Shown here: positions 33,337-43,452 of the stretch, one piece after another
Layout of the letters: each line of letters opens with the position of its first letter
Numbering within the stretch: the first letter of the stretch is position 1
Assembly: GCF_016808335.1 (NCBI RefSeq)
Contig: NC_053149.1
Location: forward strand, 38,580,118-38,644,117
DNA: 64,000 nt
Origin: Panicum virgatum
Taxonomy: Eukaryota; Streptophyta; Magnoliopsida; Poales; Poaceae
Reading direction: 5' to 3'
The notes under the pieces: generated by a model
Seen by the model: only the letters and a program-made list of their open reading frames with translations
What the model was told of the DNA's origin: nothing
Databases searched by the model: none
Position numbers and translations under genes: made by a program

Positions 33337-34590
33337 TGTTGGTATTTCTTAACATTCATAGAATAATCCGCAAGCACACGGAAGATACCGTTGTAGCACT
33401 TCACCCGGAAGTATTTAGGGTATCGTAATTTCCATAGGGAATGGATGTGTAACGACCTTCTGGCTAGCTTAACTCAGGAGAACAAGAAGTAGGAGAGCTT
33501 TGGGTAGATTGGTTTATCTAAAGATAAGGTTCAATGTAAGGTAGACTTTGGTTTTCACTCATTTACTTCAGGCACCGGTCTGACCCAGGTACTGTTAGGG
33601 ACCTCCGGCTTGTTGCTCTACGCCGTACCCGGACAGGGGGGAGTGCACTAACCACGAAGCAGCTTCATAGCAGACCGACAGGACTGTCACCACCTGCGGT
33701 CTACCCCACAATACTGTAGAGTACGAGGCAAACAAAGGCAATCTAGGGCCTAGACACCACGTCTAATCCTTCGATTACTACTCTAGCGGCGTACAGGGTT
33801 ACCCATCTTTATCTGGGGCCCTCTACCAGAGCATACGTTACAAGAACGTACGATGAACCCGTAAATGAATAAAAAACATAAGAATACTTAAACAAGAACT
33901 TAACAGAAGATGAACTCCGGATACTTACTCAAGTGATTCGTACTCGTCGAGGTACAAGATGAAGAGAGGCCGACAAGTCCGGCTCTTCTCCGATCCTCCT
34001 CTTCGCACACTCCCTACTCTAAAGATACAAGTGGAACACTACTACTACTTCTCCTCCTTGAAGTGTATGAGAATGGAATGGGAATGCCTTGAGAAGGGTG
34101 AGGGAGGCCCCTTTTATAGTCCTAATAGGTCGGTTTCTGGGTGAGATAAGGGCGGGAACGCTGATAACCGCCTTCTAGAGGATAAGAGGGATCTTCCCGC
34201 CAAAGATGAGCCTGAACCGCATCAGAAGGGGGTCGGCCCATCCATGGGTTCGGCCAAACCCCGAATGAGGCAGTTTGGGCCCCATCTTTGGCCGGTGCAC
34301 TCCTTGTGGGCCCCTTGTTCAGGATTTGCGGTGCCTGGCCTTGGTTGGTCCGTTTGCTCGGTCAAATGGGCCTCTTTTGGATGTGTAACGCAGACAGCGA
34401 TGTTCTGTGTATTTCTATTGTGGCTTCTGCGTGTTTTCATATTATTCCCGACTTGTGTCCCTGCAAACCAAGAATCACCAAAACTCATGGAAATGGTTAG
34501 CAATAAGCCCTATAGCTATGTTTGGTGATTGAATGTTATGAAAAGCTGCAAGAATTGATGGCTTTATTCCTAACTTAAGGACCGTCAACA
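33337..34590 (-). repeat. Solo LTR of an Athila-like family, inserted in D
   Basis: It is flanked by the perfect duplication AGCAT (33332-33336 and 34591-34595). On the minus strand it starts TGTTGACGGTCCTTAAG and ends AAATACCAACA, close to the termini of D, but its body differs. No internal domain is present, as expected after recombination between two LTRs. A minus-strand TATA box (ACTATAAAAG) lies at 34111-34120. Confidence 0.85.
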
Positions 34591-34595
34591 AGCAT

Positions 34596-36368
34596 TCAAG
34601 CTAAATCAAACGGAGAAGTCTTGCTCAATGGACTTAAAATGGTAAGCCCTTATCGAAGGTAACTCGGTAGTTATCAAACTTCTGATGCATTCTTAACTTC
34701 AAATCTTTTTGGAAATGCATCAATATATTTGAAAAAAATCTTCATCCTTTCAAAATTAAAAAATTTGATAATAAAATAAAAAATAATAAACTACTTTTGA
34801 ATAAAACAATAACCTCCTTTATCTCCCATAATAATAAACTTAATCTTGGTGCTAGACAAGTTCCCTTCGGGTATTCTTTGCCACTAACAATTACAGGAAT
34901 GAAGGACGAATGATGTCTAGGATCATGGGTGCAGCAATTCATGTTATGGAGAAGCTTTAACATCCGCCCTTGGTTTTTAGTGTCAAATGACATAAAAATC
35001 AAGTGTGGGGGAACCCGACCCTACTATGCCATCTCGCGGGCATGCTGGTTTGCACTCCATTTTTCTCACCCATGTTTTGCTCCTACAAGTTTGATTATGC
35101 CTAAAGTGTCACCCGTGTTAATCAAACTTACAACATGAAATAAAATCTTGCCAAACTATGAACTTGACTTTATAAAGATTGGTCAGTATAAACTTTATTC
35201 CTAGCTCATACACTTGTTACCTGTGGATATATCTCTATTAGGAAAACAAGTCAACTAAGTTGTTGTGAAGTGAGATATGGTAAGACTAAAGAAATCCTAT
35301 CTTTTCTATGTAAGCTCTTGGAGATCTACCTTTTTTTTTATAAAACATAAAATCAATAGCCTTACTTCTCCTCATTGGTGAAAATTCCTACCAATGCCAA
35401 ATATGTTTAATGATATAAACTTTCCACATATGCAACTTTTTTACTCTTTGAGCTTTGTCAAATTGTTGTGACCCTTAGTGAAATTCATTTGATACTTCTA
35501 TGATCAAGATCACGTACACGTCCACTACCACATGCTACACTTCTACACTAGAAGTTAGCAATATATCCACTCATACATCCACCGAATAAAAACTCCATGT
35601 CACCGTATGACATCTCTCTCATAAAGTTAGGCAAAGGATATGGGGCTATGCAAAAAAAAGAATAAAAGATGCATACCCAAAGAAGGTATGCCACATGTTT
35701 CGGCATGTTCAAAATAAAATATGCATACCCAAAAAAGGTATGCCACATGCCCACAAGGCATGTCAAAAAAAAGAGAGATAGAAAAAAGAAGATAAAAAAG
35801 ATAGCCCCTATCCAATGAAAAAGAAAAAAGAAACAAGAGGGAGATGATTCATACAAAGGAGTTCATCCACCATCCACCAAAAATATATTACCACACACCT
35901 GCACATCTTGATCAAGGTTTATGACTTGTTTATCCTTTGGATCCGGTTTTTGACTTAGCAAAATATGATAAGCAAGTTTGCTTTTATACCCTCCATACCT
36001 ACAGCTCCACCAAAACGAAGCCTTAGGAGTAGGATGGAAAAGAAAAGCAAATTATCAAAGCCTTGGTGAGGTTGAAAACACCATTGTGCGATTTGAGAGT
36101 ACCATTTGAGGAGAAGCTCGAGCTATGTCTTCATTTGCAAAAATTATAAAAACTCCAAGTATGCTTGATAGTTGGGTAGTGATGCCTGGGTGTCTAAGCC
36201 GTTCCACTCCTCAACTGCTCAAGGCGACATGGTAGACACTTCAAAAATCTACAGGTACGAGGAATGACATGGAATAACTTTATGCTAGCATCACATCTTT
36301 TGAAGTCATGCTTCATGGTTACATATGACTTTGCTCAAGGACGAGCAAAGATTAAGTGCGGGGGAACT
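34596..36368. other. Element D internal domain, right part, non-coding
   Basis: AT-rich sequence with no recognisable gene. A short direct repeat contains GGTATGCCACATG (around 35669-35697 and 35721-35748). It ends in GACGAGCAAAGATTAAGTGC and GGGGGAACT, the polypurine tract before the 3' LTR at 36369. Confidence 0.65.
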
Positions 36369-37716
36369 TGTTGACGATCCTTAAGTGCAAAATTTATATC
36401 GTCAACTCCTGCTTAAAGACATGAAGAATGAACATCAACAATAGTGGTAGGAGTTATTACTAACGAATTCCACAAGTTTTGGTGATTCTTGGTTTGCAGG
36501 CACACAAGTCGGAAATAAGATGAAAACACGAAGAATACGCAGATGAAACCACAAAAGATTGCATCCTGCGTTACAATTGCAAGATGGGCCCGTTTGACAT
36601 AGAAAACTGACGTACAAAGCCCTGGCACCGACAAACACAAGGCGGCAGTCTTGGGCCAGCCGGACCATAGGGTCGGCTGGCCCCATGTCGGCGCCATTCG
36701 GCCTCATCTTTGGCGGGAAGATCATCCTTATCCTCCTGAAGGCGGTGCCCAGTGTTTCCATATTTAATTCTGGTGGGAACCGACCTTCTTGGGCTATAAA
36801 AGGAGGCCTCCATCACCCCTCACAACACACACCACCAAGGAGCAACACCACCATTCCAAGATGTAGTAGAGTAGTACTAGTTGGAGTTGGGAGTTAGGGA
36901 GAGTAGTGCAAGGTTTCAGAAGAGTCCTCGGAGGTCTAGCATCTAGGCCCCTTTGTAAAACTCAAGTGGTTTATCTTATTCTTCTCTATTTACTTAAATG
37001 TCTTCATGGTTATCTATTTCTTACCTTAGTGTATTAGTTAAGCATGATTAAGTGTAGTGTTTATATTTTGGGACGAGATCTCTGTTCGACCGAATGCTCT
37101 GGTTGTCAATTGTGGCTAGAGTAGTAATCGATAGTGTAGATGTGGTGTCTATACTATCGGTTACCTGAGGTTACGCCCAACCCCACGGATAGTTGTGGTA
37201 GCCCCGGAGGTGACAGCTCCGACCAGTCCTTTGTATTCCACCATGTTTGGGTTGGTGTTTCGTAGGGCTGTTGGCGGCCAGACCCCGATCACCCCATCCC
37301 AGTCTTGTCGAGGATCAGAAAGGTACCGTTGCCCCGATGTGCCAAGGTGTGATCGCTTTGTTTGACCTTTGCTTAGTTAACCCCTTTGGTGTGAATTAGA
37401 GTAGAACAGCAGTAATGGAGAAGTAAATAGGAACCTTGACCGCTCTCATTGACCTCCTAGCTCTGCTTGTCTACTCTGCTATCTTATCATGGAGTTCTCC
37501 TGTGTATGTCACTTATACAAAACTCCTATTACTTCCTATACCCCATAATAGTCTAGTCAGTATACTAGCTAGCAGTTATGTGATGGCTATCTATCAACAT
37601 CTTTAACCATTGCTTCCCTGAGGATAAATACGATACCCTGGAATACTCTTGGGTGAAAGCTACAGCGATATCCATTCGCTTGCGGATTTATCTGTTTGTG
37701 TTAACAAATTCCAACA
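36369..37716 (+). repeat. Element D 3' LTR (1348 bp)
   Basis: It begins TGTTGACGATCC and ends TTCCAACA before the second GTCCC. It is collinear with the 5' LTR but with scattered substitutions, a longer loop in the terminal hairpin (36370-36404) and loss of part of the GGCCGGCC region. TATA box at 36794-36802. Confidence 0.85.
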
Positions 37717-37721
37717 GTCCC

Positions 37722-37940
37722 TGCCCGCCCTTATATATCCGGGGGGACAGGGTTACATGGAAAGTCCTAGCCAAGTACAATTGGAATCCTACTATCACAC
37801 AATTGGGTAGTTTTCTTTGTACTGTATCTAGTTCTATGCCTATTCGGGTAGTTACAAGAGAGGTAAGGTACATCCATGAGCTATCTCTTACTCTAGAACA
37901 TTCTATGCCTATAAGCAGTCCCACTGCCCCAGGTCTAACA
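37722..37940 (-). repeat. Element C left LTR, inner part
   Basis: It continues the LTR interrupted at 30736 and ends GGTCTAACA. It matches 39981-40196. The two pieces together make about 414 bp. Confidence 0.85.
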
Positions 37941-39641
37941 AGCCCCCGAGCTCTTCGTAGCCGAATCCTGCAGGCGTTGAGTACTTGGCTGGGCGTCTTC
38001 GAGTACTTCAGGTAGTCAGAACATCCTCCTGTTTTCTTCTGGTCCTTCCTTTAGTTATGTCGAGTAGTTCTCCAAGTACTCCCGGTTGCTTTGAGACTGT
38101 GTGGTGCTCAAGCCCCGAAATCTTGATCATATATGGTCCGCGAAGTACTCGCGCTCCATATGGAGTAGCCCCCGAGGCTTAGGTTGAATCGCAGAATCAG
38201 GCTGAGGGTCTCTGCAGTCTTTTTCCTTCATTATTTTCCAAAAAATTTGAAAAATAAATCTCTGATGCATATATCCCGCAGCCCCTGAGCCTTAAATCAA
38301 AATCCCTTATACTGCGGGTAGCCACCGAGCAAAGATTTGGAATTGAGGATTTAAGACGTGGCATCAGATTTTATTCTTTAGAATATCTGCAGGATTCATC
38401 AAATCCGGTATCCGAAATGACCTCTTTTTCGGTTAAAAAATCCCAGAAAAATGATTCAATTGGATACGCCACACTGATTGCACCCGAAATATCTTCAGAA
38501 ATAAAACCCGGGATGTATATCTCTTTACTATATGCTCATATGGGACTGTACTGTATGGAGAATCTGCATTATTACGTCCGTGAATGCTGTCACTGTAGCT
38601 TCACGTGTTCTCCTCCAGCAAGGTCCCTTGTGGCTATAAAAGGTGGGTGAGAGACCTTTGGCAGAAGCACCAGCATTCTAAAGCTTTGGCTTGCGTTTGG
38701 TGGTCTTGCTCTCGCTCTCCTGAAATTTGTGTAGTCCTTTCCAGCAAAAGATGCTAGAAGAGAACTTGCGATTGACAAGAAAAGTCCCTGCTGCCTCATC
38801 CTGCAACCCCAATGCTCTCATCGGATCCATTTTTAGACATCATGTCCTTGCATATTCCAATGAGGCAGGTTTGGGGTCGATGGGTTGAGTCTTGTTGTGT
38901 CACATCCTTGAGGTTTCCTATCTCTGGGTGCCCAAGAACTGACATCTCTGGTGAGGAGACTTAATCTTGTCACAACGTATACAGGGAAAAGGAGAAATTT
39001 CTCCGCAAGATGCTACAAGAGATCTTGCGAGGTGATTATTGTAATCTTCCTCCAAACTCTTTAAACTTTTCTCCCAGAATACGAGTATCATTATTCCCTT
39101 GATGGGAATAACATGTTTATACTTTGTTATGGCCTCAGGCTGATCTAGCTGTAGCAAGCGTCGACTAGAAGCTCCAAGAGATCCAGGCGTTGTGCATGCA
39201 GGTCTGAGTCATTGTAAAGCTTAGTTAGGAAGAAGTACTCGAGTTGTAATATCGAGTAGTTGTACTATGTCAAGTACTTTTCCTTATACTGGAATGTAAT
39301 CCCAGTTGAGGAAAGATGAGTCGAGTAGTTGTCCAGGGATATGAGTGTTTTCTTTTTGTAGAATGTAATCTTAGAAAAAAGAAATGTCTCAGAAAATCCC
39401 GTCTTTTCCGTGATTAGCAACAGGCTGTTGGCCTTTTGAGTGTTTTACCGTATTGCCACCGCCATTATAAAATGAAACGGTAACTAGGTTTTTACCCCAC
39501 CGGCCGCCATTCGTAGTTACTGTTTAGATCTATTCTTGCCCTCAAGCCCCCAGATCTAAACTTCCAGCTCTTCCCTTGCCCCGAAATCCTCCTTAGGGTT
39601 TTAGTCAGTGTATGCGCGTGAAGCGCTCTGTAGATTTCCAA
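37941..39641. other. Element C internal remnant, 3' UTR side, non-coding
   Basis: On the minus strand it starts with the polypurine tract CTCGGGGGCT next to the LTR. Further tract-like copies on the minus strand lie near 38166, 38281 and 38322. A plus-strand TATA-like box (ATTATAAAAT, 39464-39473) lies about 170 nt before the antisense-gene start; another TATA-like box is at 38634-38642. No other gene is seen. Confidence 0.5.
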
Positions 39642-39784
39642 ATGGCCCCCAAGAAGTCGAGCAAGGGCAAGGGAGCGGCTGCAGAACCAACCCGCGAAGA
39701 GGGATGGATCGCAAGTAAGTGCACTAAATCTGACCTAGAAACTTTAGTTTCTGCTGGTCTTTTGCTCGAGAAATCCACCAGCTG
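39642..39784 (+). pseudogene. Antisense gene of Tat element C, first 48 codons only
   Basis: The frame from the ATG at 39642 reads MAPKKSSKGKG, a low-complexity basic start, then EEGWIASKCTKSDLETLVSAGLL. The W.(A)SKCT..DL..LV..GLL pattern is the same as in the antisense genes of A and G (WQKCTLQESDIQDMVERGIL). It runs on the plus strand while C is minus, so it keeps the antisense arrangement. It is cut at 39784 exactly where the right LTR begins. Confidence 0.6.
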
Positions 39785-40196
39785 TGGGTGTTTACCGCCA
39801 AGCCTGCTCAGGGATACCCTTAGCAGTAAGGTTTGTAGGTAGGGATCGACTGCTCTGGAACTCGATGGTGCAAGGAACACAAAGACTTAGACAGGTTCGG
39901 GCCGTGAGTTGCGTAATACCCTACATCCTGTGTGGTTGTTTGTATTGCCTTAGGTGTTCATGTTTTGAGGGGGTATCTGCCCGCCCTTATATATCCGGGG
40001 GGACAGGGTTACATGGAAAGTCCTAGCCGAGTACAGTTGGAATCCTACTATAACACAATCGGGTAGTTTCCTTTGTACTGCAGCTAGTTCTACGCCTATT
40101 CGGGTAGTTACAAGAGAGGTAATGTACATCCATGAGCTATCCCTTACTCTAGAACATTCTATGCCTATAAGCAGTCCTGCTGCCCCGGGTCTGACA
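39785..40196 (-). repeat. Element C right LTR (412 bp)
   Basis: It starts TGTGGGTGTTTACCGCC and ends GGTCTGACA, followed by the target duplication GTCAC. The minus strand has a TATA-like ATATATAAGGG at about 39986-39998. Confidence 0.85.
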
Positions 40197-40201
40197 GTCA
40201 C

Positions 40202-41385
40202 CCATTCCAGGGTGACCCGTCGCCCTGCCAGATCTGCTGACGACTTCATTTCCCAGATAGATCGAGTCAGCAGATCCATCGCCGAGTGCATCAGGCTCGG
40301 CGAGGGCGCGCTTCGACACCGCAACGACCCAGATTGGGCCCCTTTTGGACTCCGCAATGCCGCTACAATGTACTCGGATCAATCCGAGTGCGACTCTCCG
40401 ACCCGGGTACCTTGGGTCAGATCCGATCTGACTCAGCTTCGGGAACGGAACTCGGCTTTCAAGACGCTTCGTTCACCCTCCAAACCAACCACTCTTCGGC
40501 GACAGAGCACCACCAGATCTTCGTCGTCTCCGATGACTCCGACACTCGTGAATACGAGATCAACGAGGAGAAGGCACAACGACTCCGACGCAACGAGGTC
40601 TGCGCCGACATGAGGCGCAACGATGCGGCCATTCACCGGGCCAAGCACGACCTGGAGAACGCCGACCGTCGCAACCCTAGGAACCGGCGCTCCCCGATCC
40701 GATCGCGCAACCTCGACACCGACTTCATCCTCGACTACAACGGCCAAGACGTCTTCGCCACGCCGTTGGCCAACCTTGCCGCGGTGTTACATGTACTCGA
40801 GAGTCTCCAGGAGACCCTCGAGATCGTCATGGCTCGCGCTCGTCCGCATGTGGCTACTATGCAAGCTCAGCAGCTGCGCAAGGACAACTCGGTCTACCAC
40901 GGCCAGGTGAGTCATCACTCGACATGACCCCATGGCGACGACAAAGAGGAGGTCAACCAGAACGATCTTCGTCTTCAACTCAACCAACAAGATCTGCGCC
41001 CGCGCATCAACAACCGTCACCGCAACCGCGACGCCGCCGAACACGAGCAATATTGCCAGTACCCGAGGAACACGGTGCCCCTGACTCCGACCACCAGAAC
41101 CGCGGCTGCCGAGGCAACAACCCCCCGCGACGACCTTGTCGCAAGTACGAACCCGGCAACGACCTCGATGGCTTCTCCGCCTTCTCCAACCAGCTTCGGG
41201 CCATCTAGTGGCCCGCCACCTTGAAGCCAACCGGGATCGAGAAGTACGACGGCGAGTTGGACCCCAAGACGTGGCTGCGCACCTACTCCATTGCCGTCTG
41301 AGCTGCCTACGGCGACAACGACATCATGGCTGCCTACTTCCCGGTCATGATGGGTCGCCATGCCCTCATTTGGCTTGAAGCGCTC
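40202..41385 (+). pseudogene. gag: Tat gag, middle piece
   Basis: Coding sequence resumes after C: RRPARSADDFISQIDRV, then a longer frame 40286-40927 (with YNGQDVFATPLANLAAVLHVLESL), a shift, and then the gag-typical stretch LDGFSAFSNQLRAI, IEKYDGELDPKTWLRTYS and MMGRHALIWLEAL at 41385, where F is inserted. Stops occur near 40927, 41206 and 41300, and the frame changes more than once. Part of the frame change near 40910 could be an intron donor (GGTGAGTC), but this is unproven. Confidence 0.7.
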
Positions 41386-41762
41386 TGTTGGCGCTCCTTA
41401 AGTATCCATTTTATCCCCTGTTTAACTTTGATAATGACATGAATTTAATATCAGAATCAAATTGCAATGAGGTTTAAATTATTGATCTTGGTTTAGCATT
41501 ACTTATGGAACTTACTTTCTTAATTCTGAGACTTGTTTAATTTTGAGAGCATGTGCTTAATAATTGTGGGGAAGCATTTAACTTATATCTACCTTCCACA
41601 TTGAAAAAGCTGGTTACAACTTGAACTATTAACTGCAAAATATTTTGGGAGCATTGTGTTTTCTCATGTATGATCGAGTGCAGGGATTGGACACTAAAAG
41701 GCAGCGCTGATTTTTATCAAAGACTTACTCGAGGACGAGCAAGGTTTAAGCATGGGGGGAAT
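41386..41762 (+). repeat. Extra LTR start and internal 3' end at the left of F
   Basis: The first 76 bp repeat the LTR start at 41763 with about two differences. The following 301 bp end in a polypurine tract (AAGCATGGGGGGAA) directly before the complete LTR. This is what remains if an LTR-int-LTR-int-LTR chain loses most of its first unit. Confidence 0.7.
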
Positions 41763-43167
41763 GTTGGCGCTCCTTAAGTATCCATTTTATCCTCTGTTTA
41801 ACTTTGATAATGGCATGAATTTAATATCAGAATCACTAACCATCCTAACCTCGGCCCAATTATTGGTCGTTTTCGCGTTTGCACATATATTTTGGAGGTA
41901 CTTCGTTTTTGCAGGTTTTTGATCAATTTTGGAGCATGAAATGACGAGACCCACGATCACGCGATGACACGAAGAAAGACGAAGGCCAAAGCCCGAACAA
42001 AGGATCGAAGGCCATGATGATTAGAGGCCCGTTTGTGCACATCCACCCTCCAATGAAGCCCAAAGGAGAAAGCCCACAAGATAAGATCAAGATACTTCGG
42101 GGCTAAGCAAAGCAAAGAGATATTTAAGGAAGGATTTTCCATGCTATCCTTTTCCTCGAAGAAATCTTGAAGATAACGACGTCTAATGGGATGCAATCGT
42201 GAAAGGCATAAATTCTAGAAGATTCCAGGAGACATGGGGAGAAAGAAGAACACGAGACGGCGAAGGAATGAGCTAGGCCGGCCAGCCTAGGCCCATTGGG
42301 CCGGCCGGCCCAGCCCTTTTTTAGGTCGGTTCGACCTCCCCTTTTTCCTAGGGTTTCCTGAGGCTATTTAAAGACCCCTCCCCAAGGTTCACGGAGAGAT
42401 CAATTCGGGAGACGATGCCAAGGAGCAGAGATCTCGGAGAGCCAAGGGTCGTGCTAGTTGTCTAGGGTTTGCCCTAGCCGACGTGGGAACCTTGCAAGGA
42501 AGACCACGTCAGAGTTCTGGAGCTAGGATCATCAAGATCAAGGTAGGACCCCGGTTGTGATCTTGTGATGTACAATCATTCATGGTGAAGTTATATGTGA
42601 TTCCGAATGTTTAGCGACCATGTTCTCTATTTCGATTTCGTTCTTTTCTTTGGGTTTTCTTCATCCTAGATCTATTATTGAGATAGATCGCTTAGCATGA
42701 TCTTGTAGTCATGGTGGCTAGAGGTTCATGGCGGAACTACCAAAGGGGGTTCGACTTGCTTCAGGGTACTTTTGTCGAAAGGGGTGGCATCATGACAGGA
42801 CGTTGCCACTAAGTAGGTGGGGTATCGAGGGATCGGATTGGAGATTTTTAGTTTAAAGATGCTTTTCATTGAGATTCACATCTATCTTTCTGCACTACAT
42901 CTAGCTGGAACTACAACATATGCATGATCTTGGTGATCTAGATTGGTTATCTCTAACTTTCTCTTGCTACCTTCAGTGTTTGTCGTTTTTAGTAGATTAG
43001 ATTCATTTTCACCATCTCAACACAAAGGAATCTCTATGCTAGTAGATTGTTTCTTGTCTCTTTGGTTCCGTGGATTGATAAACCTTTGGGGGAATACTCT
43101 GGGGGAAAAGCTACACGAAACCATGCGCTTGTGGTATACAAATCGGGGGCGCTAAGGAGCGTCAACA
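41763..43167 (+). repeat. Element F 5' LTR (1405 bp)
   Basis: It starts TGTTGGCGCTCCTTA and ends TAAGGAGCGTCAACA, so its termini are inverted repeats matching at 14 of 15 positions, far longer than the usual TG..CA. GGCCGGCC motifs lie at 42276-42283 and 42299-42311, and a TATA-like CTATTTAAAG at 42364-42373. Confidence 0.85.
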
Positions 43168-43175
43168 AGCTTTTC

Positions 43176-43193
43176 TGGCGTCGTTGCCGGGGA
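43176..43193 (+). promoter_or_regulatory. Primer binding site of F, tRNA-Asp
   Basis: TGGCGTCGTTGCCGGGGA, one base from the TGGCGCCGTTGCCGGGGA site used by Athila elements. Confidence 0.75.
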
Positions 43194-43452
43194 ACCATCG
43201 ATTTAAGATCCAATCTTACTTGCATTCCTAAATATTTCTTTTTCTTGATTTTTCTTTTTGACCTTTTTAGATCTCTTATTTTTCTGAGCTAACTAAAAAA
43301 TAATAATAAAAAATGGATCTATTCTACGAAAATCAATCTAATCTAGAGTTTGCTTTATTTTGCTTTATTTTTCTTTTATGTTTTAGATCTTGTATATTCA
43401 TCTTTTAGATCTCGTATATATTTTTTTCTTTTTCACTAACCCCTAACAGGAG

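Larger units (their letters stand above)
30737..37716 (+). mobile_element. Non-coding Athila-like element D, inserted in an LTR of C
   Basis: It is flanked by the duplication GTCCC (30732-30736 and 37717-37721). The 5' LTR is 30737-32119, the tRNA-Asp primer site 32127-32144, and the 3' LTR 36369-37716 after a polypurine tract (GTGCGGGGGAACT). The internal domain (about 4.25 kb, of which 1.25 kb is a later solo LTR) encodes nothing recognisable, so D is non-autonomous. Confidence 0.85.
30542..40196 (-). mobile_element. Deleted Tat-lineage element C, inserted in gag of G
   Basis: It is flanked by a perfect 5-bp duplication, GTCAC (30537-30541 and 40197-40201). The LTRs are 30542-30736 plus 37722-37940 (split by D) and 39785-40196 (412 bp). 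Orientation is minus, judged from the polypurine tract CTCGGGGGCT on the minus strand at 37941-37950 and the LTR TATA. The internal domain is only about 1.84 kb: gag, pol and the primer site are missing, and a remnant of an antisense gene abuts the right LTR. Without D it is about 2.67 kb. Confidence 0.85.

Noticed and set aside
33108..33404. 98-codon minus-strand frame with a Phe/Leu-rich stretch resembling a membrane segment
   Set aside because: The hydrophobic stretch is the complement of a purine-rich run and crosses the boundary of the solo LTR at 33337.
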